Made by a program: the position numbers and the translations under genes. Of a stretch of DNA of 64,000 nt, positions 33,976-42,086 are shown piece after piece; within the stretch, counting starts at the first letter, position 1, and each line of letters starts with the position of its first letter. The notes below the pieces were generated by a model, which made no database searches, was not told the origin of the DNA, and worked only from the letters and a program-made list of their open reading frames with translations. Origin of the DNA: Anaerolinea thermophila UNI-1 (GTDB taxonomy: Bacteria > Chloroflexota > Anaerolineae > Anaerolineales > Anaerolineaceae); contig NC_014960.1 of the NCBI RefSeq assembly GCF_000199675.1, positions 2,790,001 through 2,854,000 of the forward strand. Direction: 5' to 3'.

Positions 33976-34908
33976 TCAACCCTCCAGTGCCGGGGCTACC
34001 ACGCGGATTGCCGAAGGTACCGCCTCAACGGTCAAATTCCGCACTGTAGAATGGTAAGCGGCATAAATTTCCCCATCGGTATGAATGAAAAGCGGACGGT
34101 CGCTGTGCAATTCCAGTCGGCGCAACTGCCCCGAGCGGACATAAGAAAGACTTTCCTGAGTTCCCTTGAGGAAATAGGGCACCGTGTAAAACATCATCAT
34201 ACGGGGAATGGTGCGCACGGCACAGAAATCAATGGCGCCGTCGCGCACACTGGCACGAGGGGCAATCTGGAAGCCTCCGCCTTCGCGCCTGCCGTTGCCC
34301 AGAATGGTCATTAACAGATTCTCTTCCCACTCTTCCTGATCAGTACGGAAATGCGCATGGTAGGGGGTGTAATCCAGCAGGACGGCTTGCAAAAGCGCCA
34401 GAAAATACACCAGAAAGCCCTGAAACACAGGGATGCGCCGCGAGCGGATGTTAATCACTGCATCAAAGCCGATTCCCAGTGAGTTCACCCAGTACTCTTC
34501 ATGCCCGCGATTATCGCGGATGTGGGCAATATCCACCGCATGGGTGGGAGCGGAGAATGCCTGCCGCAGGGCAATCTCCGGGTCGGACGAAATTCCCAGG
34601 CTGTGAGCAAAGTCATTGCCGGTGCCCACCGGCACAATAGCAAGCACCGGGCGTTTTTCGGGGGGGAGTTGCATCAGCCCGTTGACAATTTCATGCACCG
34701 TACCATCCCCCCCCATGGCAATGATCGTCTCCACGCCATCCTCACCTGCCTGGCGCGCCAGTTCCACCGCATGGGTAGGGTACACCGTTCCTGTCCACTC
34801 GGCGCCGCCCAGTTCGGTCAGCAAGGGGCGCAGGGAAGAGGCAATTGCCCAGGAACGCCCAAAGTTGGCAATGGGATTAAAAATGATTCTGACCCGTTTC
34901 CGGGGCAT
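33976..34908 (-). CDS. Diacylglycerol/lipid kinase family protein (YegS/BmrU-like)
   Basis: 310 aa. The nucleotide-binding glycine motif is GGDGTVHEIVNGLM and the second conserved loop PVGTGNDFAHSLG; the N-terminus IFNPIANFGRS is the first beta-strand of the kinase fold. Phosphorylates diacylglycerol or a related lipid, feeding phosphatidic acid back into phospholipid synthesis; substrate specificity is not visible. The gene starts 12 nt after the FIST stop on the same strand and is followed 3 nt later by the winged-helix gene, so all four belong to one transcript. Confidence 0.9.
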   Translation of the reverse strand: MPRKRVRIIFNPIANFGRSWAIASSLRPLLTELGGAEWTGTVYPTHAVELARQAGEDGVETIIAMGGDGTVHEIVNGLMQLPPEKRPVLAIVPVGTGNDFAHSLGISSDPEIALRQAFSAPTHAVDIAHIRDNRGHEEYWVNSLGIGFDAVINIRSRRIPVFQGFLVYFLALLQAVLLDYTPYHAHFRTDQEEWEENLLMTILGNGRREGGGFQIAPRASVRDGAIDFCAVRTIPRMMMFYTVPYFLKGTQESLSYVRSGQLRRLELHSDRPLFIHTDGEIYAAYHSTVRNLTVEAVPSAIRVVAPALEG

Positions 34909-34920
34909 ATGGGTATGATT

Positions 34921-36087
34921 CTACTCCTGTGAAGCCAGAATCAGGATGGTCACGCTCTGATTATAAATCATTGGGGCATAATTGATTGCCGGACGGGCAA
35001 TCTGTCCGAGGGAATATCCCCCTATCACGGGAATGCTCCCCAGGGTATCCTGAATGGTCGCCACAATTTGTCCGGAGCGCATATTGAACAATTGCAACCA
35101 GGCAAGGTCCACCAGCGCCAGGGCAATCAGCGGGCGCGCGGGTCCAATTTCATCCAGCGCATGGCGCACGGCTGCTTCAGCGGATTCAAGACAGGCTTGC
35201 GGGTCGCCCAGCATAAGATGGGCTACACTGCCCGAAGGCACCACGGCGCTCATGCGCAGGCTACCATCCACCTCCACCCGAAGTGGAGAACGCACCAGCA
35301 GATTGCCATTGTTCTCGATGCCCAGGGGATACAGGCGCACCACCTCATTAAGCGGGGGATAAGCCCACTCACGCGGCTCATGCCCAAAATATTGCACGTA
35401 CAGTTCCACCGCCGGACGATCTTCGATGGTTTGAACCCACACATCGCGGGTCTTGCCAATAGTAGCGTGCAAACCGGTATCACGCCAGCCATGCCCACTT
35501 CCCGTCCCCAGGCGGAAGCGTCCCCCCAGAGTCACCGTGGACAGCGCGCTGTGCCCTGCCTGTCCCCGCCCTACCACAGCCGTTTTTCCAGAGGAAAACC
35601 CACCCGATGCCAACCCTCCGCCTACGGCAACCGGCAAATCTGCCAGCATGGAACAAAGCGGCGCCAGTGTGCCATTGACACCATCAGCGGCAAGAAGCAC
35701 CGCCTGGGGGAGCATCAGGTCACTGCGGAAATGGCGCATCACCTGTCGGGCAGTTTCGGTACTATCAAGCGCAAAAGTGTTCCAGAAGTGCGCCTGGGCT
35801 TTGAGGTCACCCCCCGCAACCAGCGCTACTACCACCGAACGGGGCACTTCGCGATCTCCAGCCAGCGGGCGCACCGTGCTCATTCCCCACAAGGGCGTTT
35901 CTCCCAGCAACCCCGCCATGCCGCTGGCAACTTCGCCGAGGTCAAACTCTTCAGAGGCAAAGACGATTCCAAGCGCCGGACGCAATGCCCCCAGTTGATC
36001 CAGCGCTTTCTGCGTGGCTTTCATGGCGGCATCGCGCCCATCCAAACCCTGACCTACACCATACACAGCAATTCTCGTCATGGACAT
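34921..36087 (-). CDS. FIST-domain sensory protein
   Basis: 388 aa. FIST_N covers about 1-215, and FIST_C about 225-375 (EWAYPPLNEVVRLYPLG, GSVAHLMLGDPQACLESAEAA). FIST modules are predicted small-ligand (amino-acid) sensors found beside histidine kinases and chemoreceptors. No transmembrane helix, so cytosolic. It follows the histidine kinase by 6 nt in the same operon, which suggests it feeds ligand information to that kinase; no response regulator is present nearby. Glycine-rich loop LPVAVGGGLASGGFSSGK is in the FIST_N core. Confidence 0.85.
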   Translation of the reverse strand: MSMTRIAVYGVGQGLDGRDAAMKATQKALDQLGALRPALGIVFASEEFDLGEVASGMAGLLGETPLWGMSTVRPLAGDREVPRSVVVALVAGGDLKAQAHFWNTFALDSTETARQVMRHFRSDLMLPQAVLLAADGVNGTLAPLCSMLADLPVAVGGGLASGGFSSGKTAVVGRGQAGHSALSTVTLGGRFRLGTGSGHGWRDTGLHATIGKTRDVWVQTIEDRPAVELYVQYFGHEPREWAYPPLNEVVRLYPLGIENNGNLLVRSPLRVEVDGSLRMSAVVPSGSVAHLMLGDPQACLESAEAAVRHALDEIGPARPLIALALVDLAWLQLFNMRSGQIVATIQDTLGSIPVIGGYSLGQIARPAINYAPMIYNQSVTILILASQE

Positions 36088-36093
36088 CCCTCA

Positions 36094-39000
36094 TCACTGC
36101 TGGGAGATGGGCACGGTAAAGTGGAAAGTCGTGCCTTTGCGGAATTCACTCTCAAACCAGATATTCCCGCCCTGCATTTCCACCAGACTCTTGGTAATGT
36201 TCAAGCCCAAGCCAGTACCGGGCACTTCGCGCGTCTTGGGGTCTTCAGAGCGGAAGAACTTCTGGAAAATCTTTTTCTGGTCTTCCTCGCTGATCCCAAT
36301 GCCGTCGTCTTTCACCCACACGTGAATCACCTCGGGCACACCTTCCGGATTCCAGACATTCTTTGCCCGTTCAGCCGCCACCAGAATATGCCCGCCCTGT
36401 GGGGTGTACTTGTGGGCATTGCTGACCAGATTGACCAGTACCTGCTCCAGGCGGGTACGGTCTGCCCATGCGGGGGGTAAATCAGCCGGGATGGCAATTT
36501 CCAGCGTTTGCTTCTTTTCGTCAATCTGGCGGCGGGTGGAACGCACCACCCCCTCAACCACCTCGGCAAGCGAGACGGCTTTGAATTCCAGACGCAAGCG
36601 CCCAACCTCGATTTTGGAGAGGTCGTTGAGGTCGGAGACCAGCGTGTTCATACGCTCGATGTTGGCGCGGATGGTGTTGAGGAAGTTTGCCTGCGCCTCG
36701 TTGACGGGTCCCACCGCACCCGCAGCAAGTAATTCGGTGTACCCCTTCACCGAGGTCATCGGGTTTTTCAATTCATGCGCCACAAAGGACACAAACTCAC
36801 TCTTGGCAAGGTTGGCGTTCTGCACCGCCTGATACAACTGAGCATTGAAAATGGCAATGGAAGCGTGATCACTCAGGCGGGAGAGGAAGTCCATGATTTC
36901 TTCAGATGCCTGCTCGGGCGAGGTGCTCTCCAGCAAAATCACCCCAATGGTGTTGGTCTCGCGGCGGATGGGAATAAGAATTTGCGAGCGGGCAGAACGC
37001 AACAGGCGGGCGCCATCTTCTTCTGTCAAAGAACGGCGCATGGGCACGGCTTCCTGCAACGCCTCATCTAGATTGTACTGTTCCAGCGGTAGCGGCGCAT
37101 TCTGGAAGGGTTCCAGTTCATCGGCATAACCCTGAGAAGCCATGATACGCAAACCATTTTCCTGCAAAATACCGATTAAACCGGCTTGGGCACCGCTGCG
37201 GCGCATTGCCCATTCCAGGGTCGTGCGCATGGCGCGGGTGGTGTCCAGACTGGTATTTAACTCGCGGTCAATGCGCTGCATGATGGACAGTTCTTCCACA
37301 CGCTCTGCCAGCGCCTGATCAGTCATGGTGTACAGGCGGGCGTTCTCAATTGCCACCGCCGCCTGAGCGGCAAACGCCGATAGCAGGTCCTGATCATCGC
37401 GGGTAAAGGCCGAGCCATCTTTCTTGTTAATTACCTCGATGACTCCAATAACCTTGTCCTTAACCATCAACGGGATTGCCAGCAAAGCATGGGTAAAGTA
37501 CCCCGTCTGCCGATCCGTCTGGCTAAACCACTCCGGATACTTGCTGACGTCATTAACAATGATGGGCTGGCGGCTCTTAACGGCTTGCCCTACCACCCCT
37601 TTTCCGGGGGGCAATCGGCGGTTGAGCAGGGTGTTGGCAACCGGGCTGACTACAACACGGAAGACCAGTTCCTCGGTGGCTTCATCAATCAACAAGAGAC
37701 TCCCGGCATCGCAGGAGAGGATATCCACCGCCGAACGCAGAATGTTCTGAAGCAGGGGTTCCAGTTCCAGCGTAGAGGTCAACTGGCGGGTCATCTCGTT
37801 GAGGGTGGTCAACTGCAGGGCGCGGCGCTCGGTTTCTTCAAGCAAGCGGGCTTTGACGATGGCACCGGCTACCTGATTGGCAATGGACTGTGCCAGGTTT
37901 TCCTGCTCGGGGGTATATTCCACACGCGGGTCTTTGCTGAACAGGCTCAACGCGCCGATGGTGCGCGCACCAGTATTCAGCGGAACTGCCAGATAGGCAA
38001 ACACTCCCGGACGGGGTTCGCCTACGCCGCGCCGCTGAACCTCACGGTTGTAATCATCGGTTCGGATGGCGCGTTGCAGGCGGATAACTTCCTGTTCGAG
38101 CGCCTGGCCAGCAGGCACGGGCTTGTTTTCTTTGGCGGAGATGCGCTCATCCTGCTCCAGATAGAAAGCATAGGTGTACATGTCATTCTGCTCATCGTGG
38201 AGCATGATACGGAATTCATCACAGGTAATGATCTGGCTGGTTTGAGCGTAAATTAACTCCAGAATGTCATCCAAACCGGGAGTCACATTCACGCCCTGCG
38301 CCACACGGGTCAACACATTCATCTGGCGCACGCGGTTCTCCATGTTTGCCAGCACCTGAGCGCGCTCAATGGCTAAGGCTGCCTGATCGCACAGCGCTTC
38401 AGCATAACCCAGTTCACGCGGGGTATAGGGTTCGCCGGTCGTGCGTTCCCCCAGCACTACCCATCCGGAAAGACGTTCCCGCCCGGGAAGAGGGATGAAA
38501 AGGGTTGCGCCCAGTAATTCGATACGCGCGCGCTCTGCCTGCATGGCTACCGGAATACTTTCCTGATCGTTGTACAGTACAGGACCGCGACGCGCTGCCA
38601 GCATCTGCACCAGCGGGCTGGTGGGAGCAAAACGCAAATCGCTGGTCAGTCTCCCATCGGCACCGGGGGTTGCCACATATTGATCGCTCAGGGCATCATA
38701 GACAAAAACGTGCAAATGCCCCGGCATCAGGGCTTCTTCCAGATAACGGCGCAGAACCGCAAGAATGGCTTTTAACTCCACCGCGCGGGTCAGTTCGCCG
38801 GAAAAGGTTTGCAAACGTTCCTGAAAGACATGCTGACCCCGGAAGAACACCGCATCCACCGTATGCTGCAGGGAATTTCTCAGAGGGACGAATACCAGGG
38901 CAAGAACGAAGAAAATTAACCCCAGCAAAACTGGCTGATACACGCTCAGCAACTGCCCGGCAACCAGCGATAATCCGGTCACCAGCAGAGCATAGCCCAC

Positions 39001-40092
39001 GGCAATCAGCACCGCCATGCCGCCATAGAGCAGGGCACGGCTGAGGACAAACTCGGTTTGGGTAAGGCGGTAACGCTGAATGGTGTACCCGATGACCGCC
39101 GGGAAGATCATCAAAGGCAACAACACCAGGGCTGAAGGGGCATTCACCGCACGGAACAGGCTGAGGATCCAGTACACCACCAGCGGGGTAAAGGCAACCA
39201 CTCCCCCCAACAATGCGTGGCGAAGTTGTTCGCGCTCTACCGGCGTGAGAGCACGCCGGCGGCGGAAAAGCATCCAACCAAACGCGAAAATCGCCGCAAG
39301 CGCCAGCAGGATGATTAACGCCCGGAACCCCAGAGTAAACTGATTCGGTTGTGAATTAAGATAACCCTGAAGCGCCAGCCCAAACGCCAGCAGTCCCGGC
39401 AGAAAAGCCACCCAAATCACCCAGCCTGCACGGTGCAACACCACGTCTTCGCGCGGGAAATACAGGGTGAGCCCAACTGCCGTACCGCCTGTCAGCGCCA
39501 GAGAAAGCAACCACAGCGGTACAAATTGCTGAACGGTACTCCAATCGACTAACCCGGCACAGGCAGTAGCCACAGACAAGAAGAAGAACGCCAACCACCT
39601 TCCTGAAGTCCGTCCCCGGCGCACCCACAGCATCCAGGCCGCCGCCACCCAGTACACCACCGCTACCAGCAAAGCGGCAAAAAAGGATTGCCGGGATGAT
39701 ACCCTCCTGAAAGAGGAGGATGGGAGAGAAAGGGAAAGCGTTTCGCCGTTGCGAAAAACCTGAACGGAGAGTGGGGAATCAGGTAGAGCATGGCGCAGGG
39801 CGCGATACCATTCCGCCCGGGAGCCGACAGGAACACCGTTCACACTGAGAATGCGATCGCCGACCTGCACTCCCTCGGCATTGAACGGTACTCCCTGCAG
39901 GACTTCCAGCGAAGGGGAAAGCACCAGTGGAGCAGATGAGGCAATATTGGGCCTCAGCGCCATGGCTACACCGTTGAGCATGACCCCCAACGCAACAACA
40001 AGGTAAAGGAAGAGGGCAACCAGCGGAATCCAGACTTGCACCGGTTGTCCTCGCAACATCCAGCGATTTTGTACCGTCACAGGCTGATCCAT
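36094..40092 (-). CDS. Multidomain sensor histidine kinase (PDZ, 8-TM-like, GAFs, HisKA, HATPase)
   Basis: 1332 aa from the ATG at 40092; the open frame extends 17 codons upstream but through the -10 box. Order: a transmembrane helix (about 20-42), a PDZ domain (about 50-115; GVQVGDRILSVNGVPVGS), about seven further membrane helices (to about 400), several GAF domains (about 430-1090; AIPLMVKDKVIGVIEVINKK is one signature), HisKA with H1106 in FVAHELKNPM, and HATPase with DDGIGISEEDQKKIF and GTGLGLNI. TATAAT (40104-40099) and a -35 CTGACA predict a leaderless mRNA. The partner response regulator is not in the window. A redox or light sensor via GAFs is possible, but no cofactor-binding Cys is evident. 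Confidence 0.9.
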   Translation of the reverse strand: MDQPVTVQNRWMLRGQPVQVWIPLVALFLYLVVALGVMLNGVAMALRPNIASSAPLVLSPSLEVLQGVPFNAEGVQVGDRILSVNGVPVGSRAEWYRALRHALPDSPLSVQVFRNGETLSLSLPSSSFRRVSSRQSFFAALLVAVVYWVAAAWMLWVRRGRTSGRWLAFFFLSVATACAGLVDWSTVQQFVPLWLLSLALTGGTAVGLTLYFPREDVVLHRAGWVIWVAFLPGLLAFGLALQGYLNSQPNQFTLGFRALIILLALAAIFAFGWMLFRRRRALTPVEREQLRHALLGGVVAFTPLVVYWILSLFRAVNAPSALVLLPLMIFPAVIGYTIQRYRLTQTEFVLSRALLYGGMAVLIAVGYALLVTGLSLVAGQLLSVYQPVLLGLIFFVLALVFVPLRNSLQHTVDAVFFRGQHVFQERLQTFSGELTRAVELKAILAVLRRYLEEALMPGHLHVFVYDALSDQYVATPGADGRLTSDLRFAPTSPLVQMLAARRGPVLYNDQESIPVAMQAERARIELLGATLFIPLPGRERLSGWVVLGERTTGEPYTPRELGYAEALCDQAALAIERAQVLANMENRVRQMNVLTRVAQGVNVTPGLDDILELIYAQTSQIITCDEFRIMLHDEQNDMYTYAFYLEQDERISAKENKPVPAGQALEQEVIRLQRAIRTDDYNREVQRRGVGEPRPGVFAYLAVPLNTGARTIGALSLFSKDPRVEYTPEQENLAQSIANQVAGAIVKARLLEETERRALQLTTLNEMTRQLTSTLELEPLLQNILRSAVDILSCDAGSLLLIDEATEELVFRVVVSPVANTLLNRRLPPGKGVVGQAVKSRQPIIVNDVSKYPEWFSQTDRQTGYFTHALLAIPLMVKDKVIGVIEVINKKDGSAFTRDDQDLLSAFAAQAAVAIENARLYTMTDQALAERVEELSIMQRIDRELNTSLDTTRAMRTTLEWAMRRSGAQAGLIGILQENGLRIMASQGYADELEPFQNAPLPLEQYNLDEALQEAVPMRRSLTEEDGARLLRSARSQILIPIRRETNTIGVILLESTSPEQASEEIMDFLSRLSDHASIAIFNAQLYQAVQNANLAKSEFVSFVAHELKNPMTSVKGYTELLAAGAVGPVNEAQANFLNTIRANIERMNTLVSDLNDLSKIEVGRLRLEFKAVSLAEVVEGVVRSTRRQIDEKKQTLEIAIPADLPPAWADRTRLEQVLVNLVSNAHKYTPQGGHILVAAERAKNVWNPEGVPEVIHVWVKDDGIGISEEDQKKIFQKFFRSEDPKTREVPGTGLGLNITKSLVEMQGGNIWFESEFRKGTTFHFTVPISQQ

Positions 40093-40098
40093 GCTGTT

Positions 40099-40128
40099 AT
40101 TATAGTGCCTCTTGCCCTTGATTGTCAG
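40099..40128 (-). promoter_or_regulatory. Promoter of the histidine-kinase operon (leaderless arrangement)
   Basis: On the minus strand: CTGACA at 40128-40123, 18-bp spacer, TATAAT at 40104-40099. The -10 ends 6 nt before the ATG at 40092, leaving no space for a ribosome site. Confidence 0.65.
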
Positions 40129-40173
40129 TCTGCGAAGCCGCACTCAAGGCGTTCTTGCAAAAGTGTAAGGTAT

Positions 40174-41352
40174 TTACTTGCCCGAAAGGATACGTTCCCG
40201 CCCAAACGAACGGATCGCCAGAAACAGTATAATCCCTGTACTCACCAGCGTGACGAGTAATAAAACCACCACTTCCAGGGGTGTCACCGGCTCGCCGCGC
40301 AAGAGACGATTGAACAACACGGAATGTCCAAAGCCGGGAATGGCAATCTGAGTCAAGTCTGACGGGTTGGGGACAAACGCCAGAACCACACTGGGAATGC
40401 CGATCACAAAAGGCAGGATTGCCAGAAAGGTCTGGGCTTCCTTATAAGTACGGGCAAAACTGGCAATAAAAGCCTGTAAAACCGCCGCCAGAGCCGTTTC
40501 CGGAATGGTGAGCAGAAAAATCCAGAACAGTGAAGCCGCGCTTAAGGTCATTGAGAATCCAAAAGCGTCTTCGATGGGAAGTACCTGAAATCCCAACCAG
40601 AAGATAAACAAAGAAAGCCCAACCACAATCACTGCAAAGAAGAAAGAGGTGAGCACCTTGCCAATGAGCAGATAGGAACGGCGAACCGGATTAATCAAAA
40701 GAGGTTCCAGGGTACTGCGTTCCCGCTCGCCTACCAACGAGTCCACAATTATGCCCGCGCCAGCCGAAAACACCACAATGGCAGTGAAGAAAGGCAACAT
40801 GCTCATAAAAAGCAACGCTGATGATTGCGGGGTAGCGACATCCCGAACATTGGGAACTATCGGTAACTGAATGAGCGGATCCACACCGCGTGCCATTAGG
40901 CGCAGGGAAGTGACCTCTTTGCTGTAGGCTTGAATTAATTGGGTAACCTTTGACATCACCATTAAATTGGTCTGGCGCGAAGTGTCCATCACCAGTTCCA
41001 CTGGAGCAGGGCGCCCTTCCCGGAAAGCCTGTGCATACTCTTCGGGAATAATCAACCCCATTTTGACCTTACCCTGCCGAACCTCTTCCACAAGGTTCTC
41101 GTCGGCGGGGATAATCTCTATGTTGTTGGCTTCCAGATACTGCATAAAAGCAGGGGCATACTGCTGTCCCAGGACATGGAGAGGCTCGGGTTTCTCTTCA
41201 CTCATAGACATCATGGTCTTGCCCACCAAGAGTATCATTGCCAGCATGAAAACCGGTGTAAACAGACTGTTGGCTAACGCGCTCACAACCGAGCGCTGAT
41301 CGCGCAGGTGATCGATCCATTCCTTACGAAATACAATCCAGATCAGTTTCAT
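40174..41352 (-). CDS. ABC-2 type transporter permease (NatB-like)
   Basis: 392 aa with an N-terminal membrane helix (about 20-42), a large external domain (about 45-175), and five to six C-terminal helices (about 185-385), the topology of NatB-type permeases. The segment GERERSTLEPLLINPVRRSYLLIGK is the cytoplasmic coupling loop typical of ABC2_membrane_3. The ATG overlaps the stop of the ATPase gene by 4 bp (ATGA). With the ATPase it forms an exporter; NatAB exports Na+ in Bacillus, while other members export peptides or drugs. Substrate unknown here. Confidence 0.88.
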   Translation of the reverse strand: MKLIWIVFRKEWIDHLRDQRSVVSALANSLFTPVFMLAMILLVGKTMMSMSEEKPEPLHVLGQQYAPAFMQYLEANNIEIIPADENLVEEVRQGKVKMGLIIPEEYAQAFREGRPAPVELVMDTSRQTNLMVMSKVTQLIQAYSKEVTSLRLMARGVDPLIQLPIVPNVRDVATPQSSALLFMSMLPFFTAIVVFSAGAGIIVDSLVGERERSTLEPLLINPVRRSYLLIGKVLTSFFFAVIVVGLSLFIFWLGFQVLPIEDAFGFSMTLSAASLFWIFLLTIPETALAAVLQAFIASFARTYKEAQTFLAILPFVIGIPSVVLAFVPNPSDLTQIAIPGFGHSVLFNRLLRGEPVTPLEVVVLLLVTLVSTGIILFLAIRSFGRERILSGK

Positions 41353-42083
41353 TCTTCCAAGCCCTCCGCACTGCCAATGGCTGTCACGAACGCATCTTCG
41401 AGGTTATCGGTGCCCATTTTCTGGCGAATTTCCTCTTTGGTGCCATCCAGCACCACTTCGCCATGAGCAACGACCACCAATCGGTCGCACAACAGCGAGA
41501 CTTCCTGCATGATATGGCTGGAAAAAACCACACACTTACCCTCATCCCGCAAACGCCGGATGAGGGTGCGCATGGCGCGGGTTGCCATCACATCCAGACC
41601 ATTGGTGGGTTCATCCAGCAACACGTTTTGCGGGTCGTGGAGCAAAGCGCGGGCAATAGAGACTTTTACCCGCTGACCGTTAGAGAACCCCTCGGTACGA
41701 CGATCTATAAAGTCCTGCATCTCCAGAAGTTTACACAGTTCCTCAATGCGCTTTTCCAGCGCCTCACCTTCCATGCCACGAAGACGCCCAAAATAACGGA
41801 TGTTTTCCCGCGCCGTCAAACGCACGTACAAACCATGCGCCTCGGTCAGGGCACCAAGACGGCGCACCGCTTCCAAGGGCTGATGAACGACGTCAACCCC
41901 ATCCACGAAGACCGTTCCACTGTCGGGTTTGAGCAGGGTGTAGATAATGCGCAGGGTAGTTGTCTTGCCCGCACCGTTGGGTCCCAATAAGCCGGTAATT
42001 TGTCCATCCTGCGCGGTAAAAGAGACATCCTTAACCGCCTGTACTTTTCCAAAGGATTTTTTGAGATGTTCGGCTTGAATCAT
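41349..42083 (-). CDS. ABC transporter ATP-binding protein (NatA-like)
   Basis: 244 aa, one nucleotide-binding domain. Walker A LLGPNGAGKTTTLRI, signature FSNGQRVKVSIARALL with FSNGQ in place of LSGGQ, and Walker B NVLLDEPTNGLD are all present. Together with the downstream permease it makes a two-gene exporter, preceded 3 nt upstream by the CPBP-S33 fusion gene. The AMRTLIRRLRDEGKCVVFSSH D-loop/switch region is normal. Confidence 0.93.
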   Translation of the reverse strand: MIQAEHLKKSFGKVQAVKDVSFTAQDGQITGLLGPNGAGKTTTLRIIYTLLKPDSGTVFVDGVDVVHQPLEAVRRLGALTEAHGLYVRLTARENIRYFGRLRGMEGEALEKRIEELCKLLEMQDFIDRRTEGFSNGQRVKVSIARALLHDPQNVLLDEPTNGLDVMATRAMRTLIRRLRDEGKCVVFSSHIMQEVSLLCDRLVVVAHGEVVLDGTKEEIRQKMGTDNLEDAFVTAIGSAEGLEE

Positions 42084-42086
42084 GAG

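Noticed and set aside
34909..34923. TAGAAT before the lipid kinase start as another leaderless promoter.
   Set aside because: It overlaps the stop of the FIST gene inside an operon and is 9 nt away; it is probably chance.
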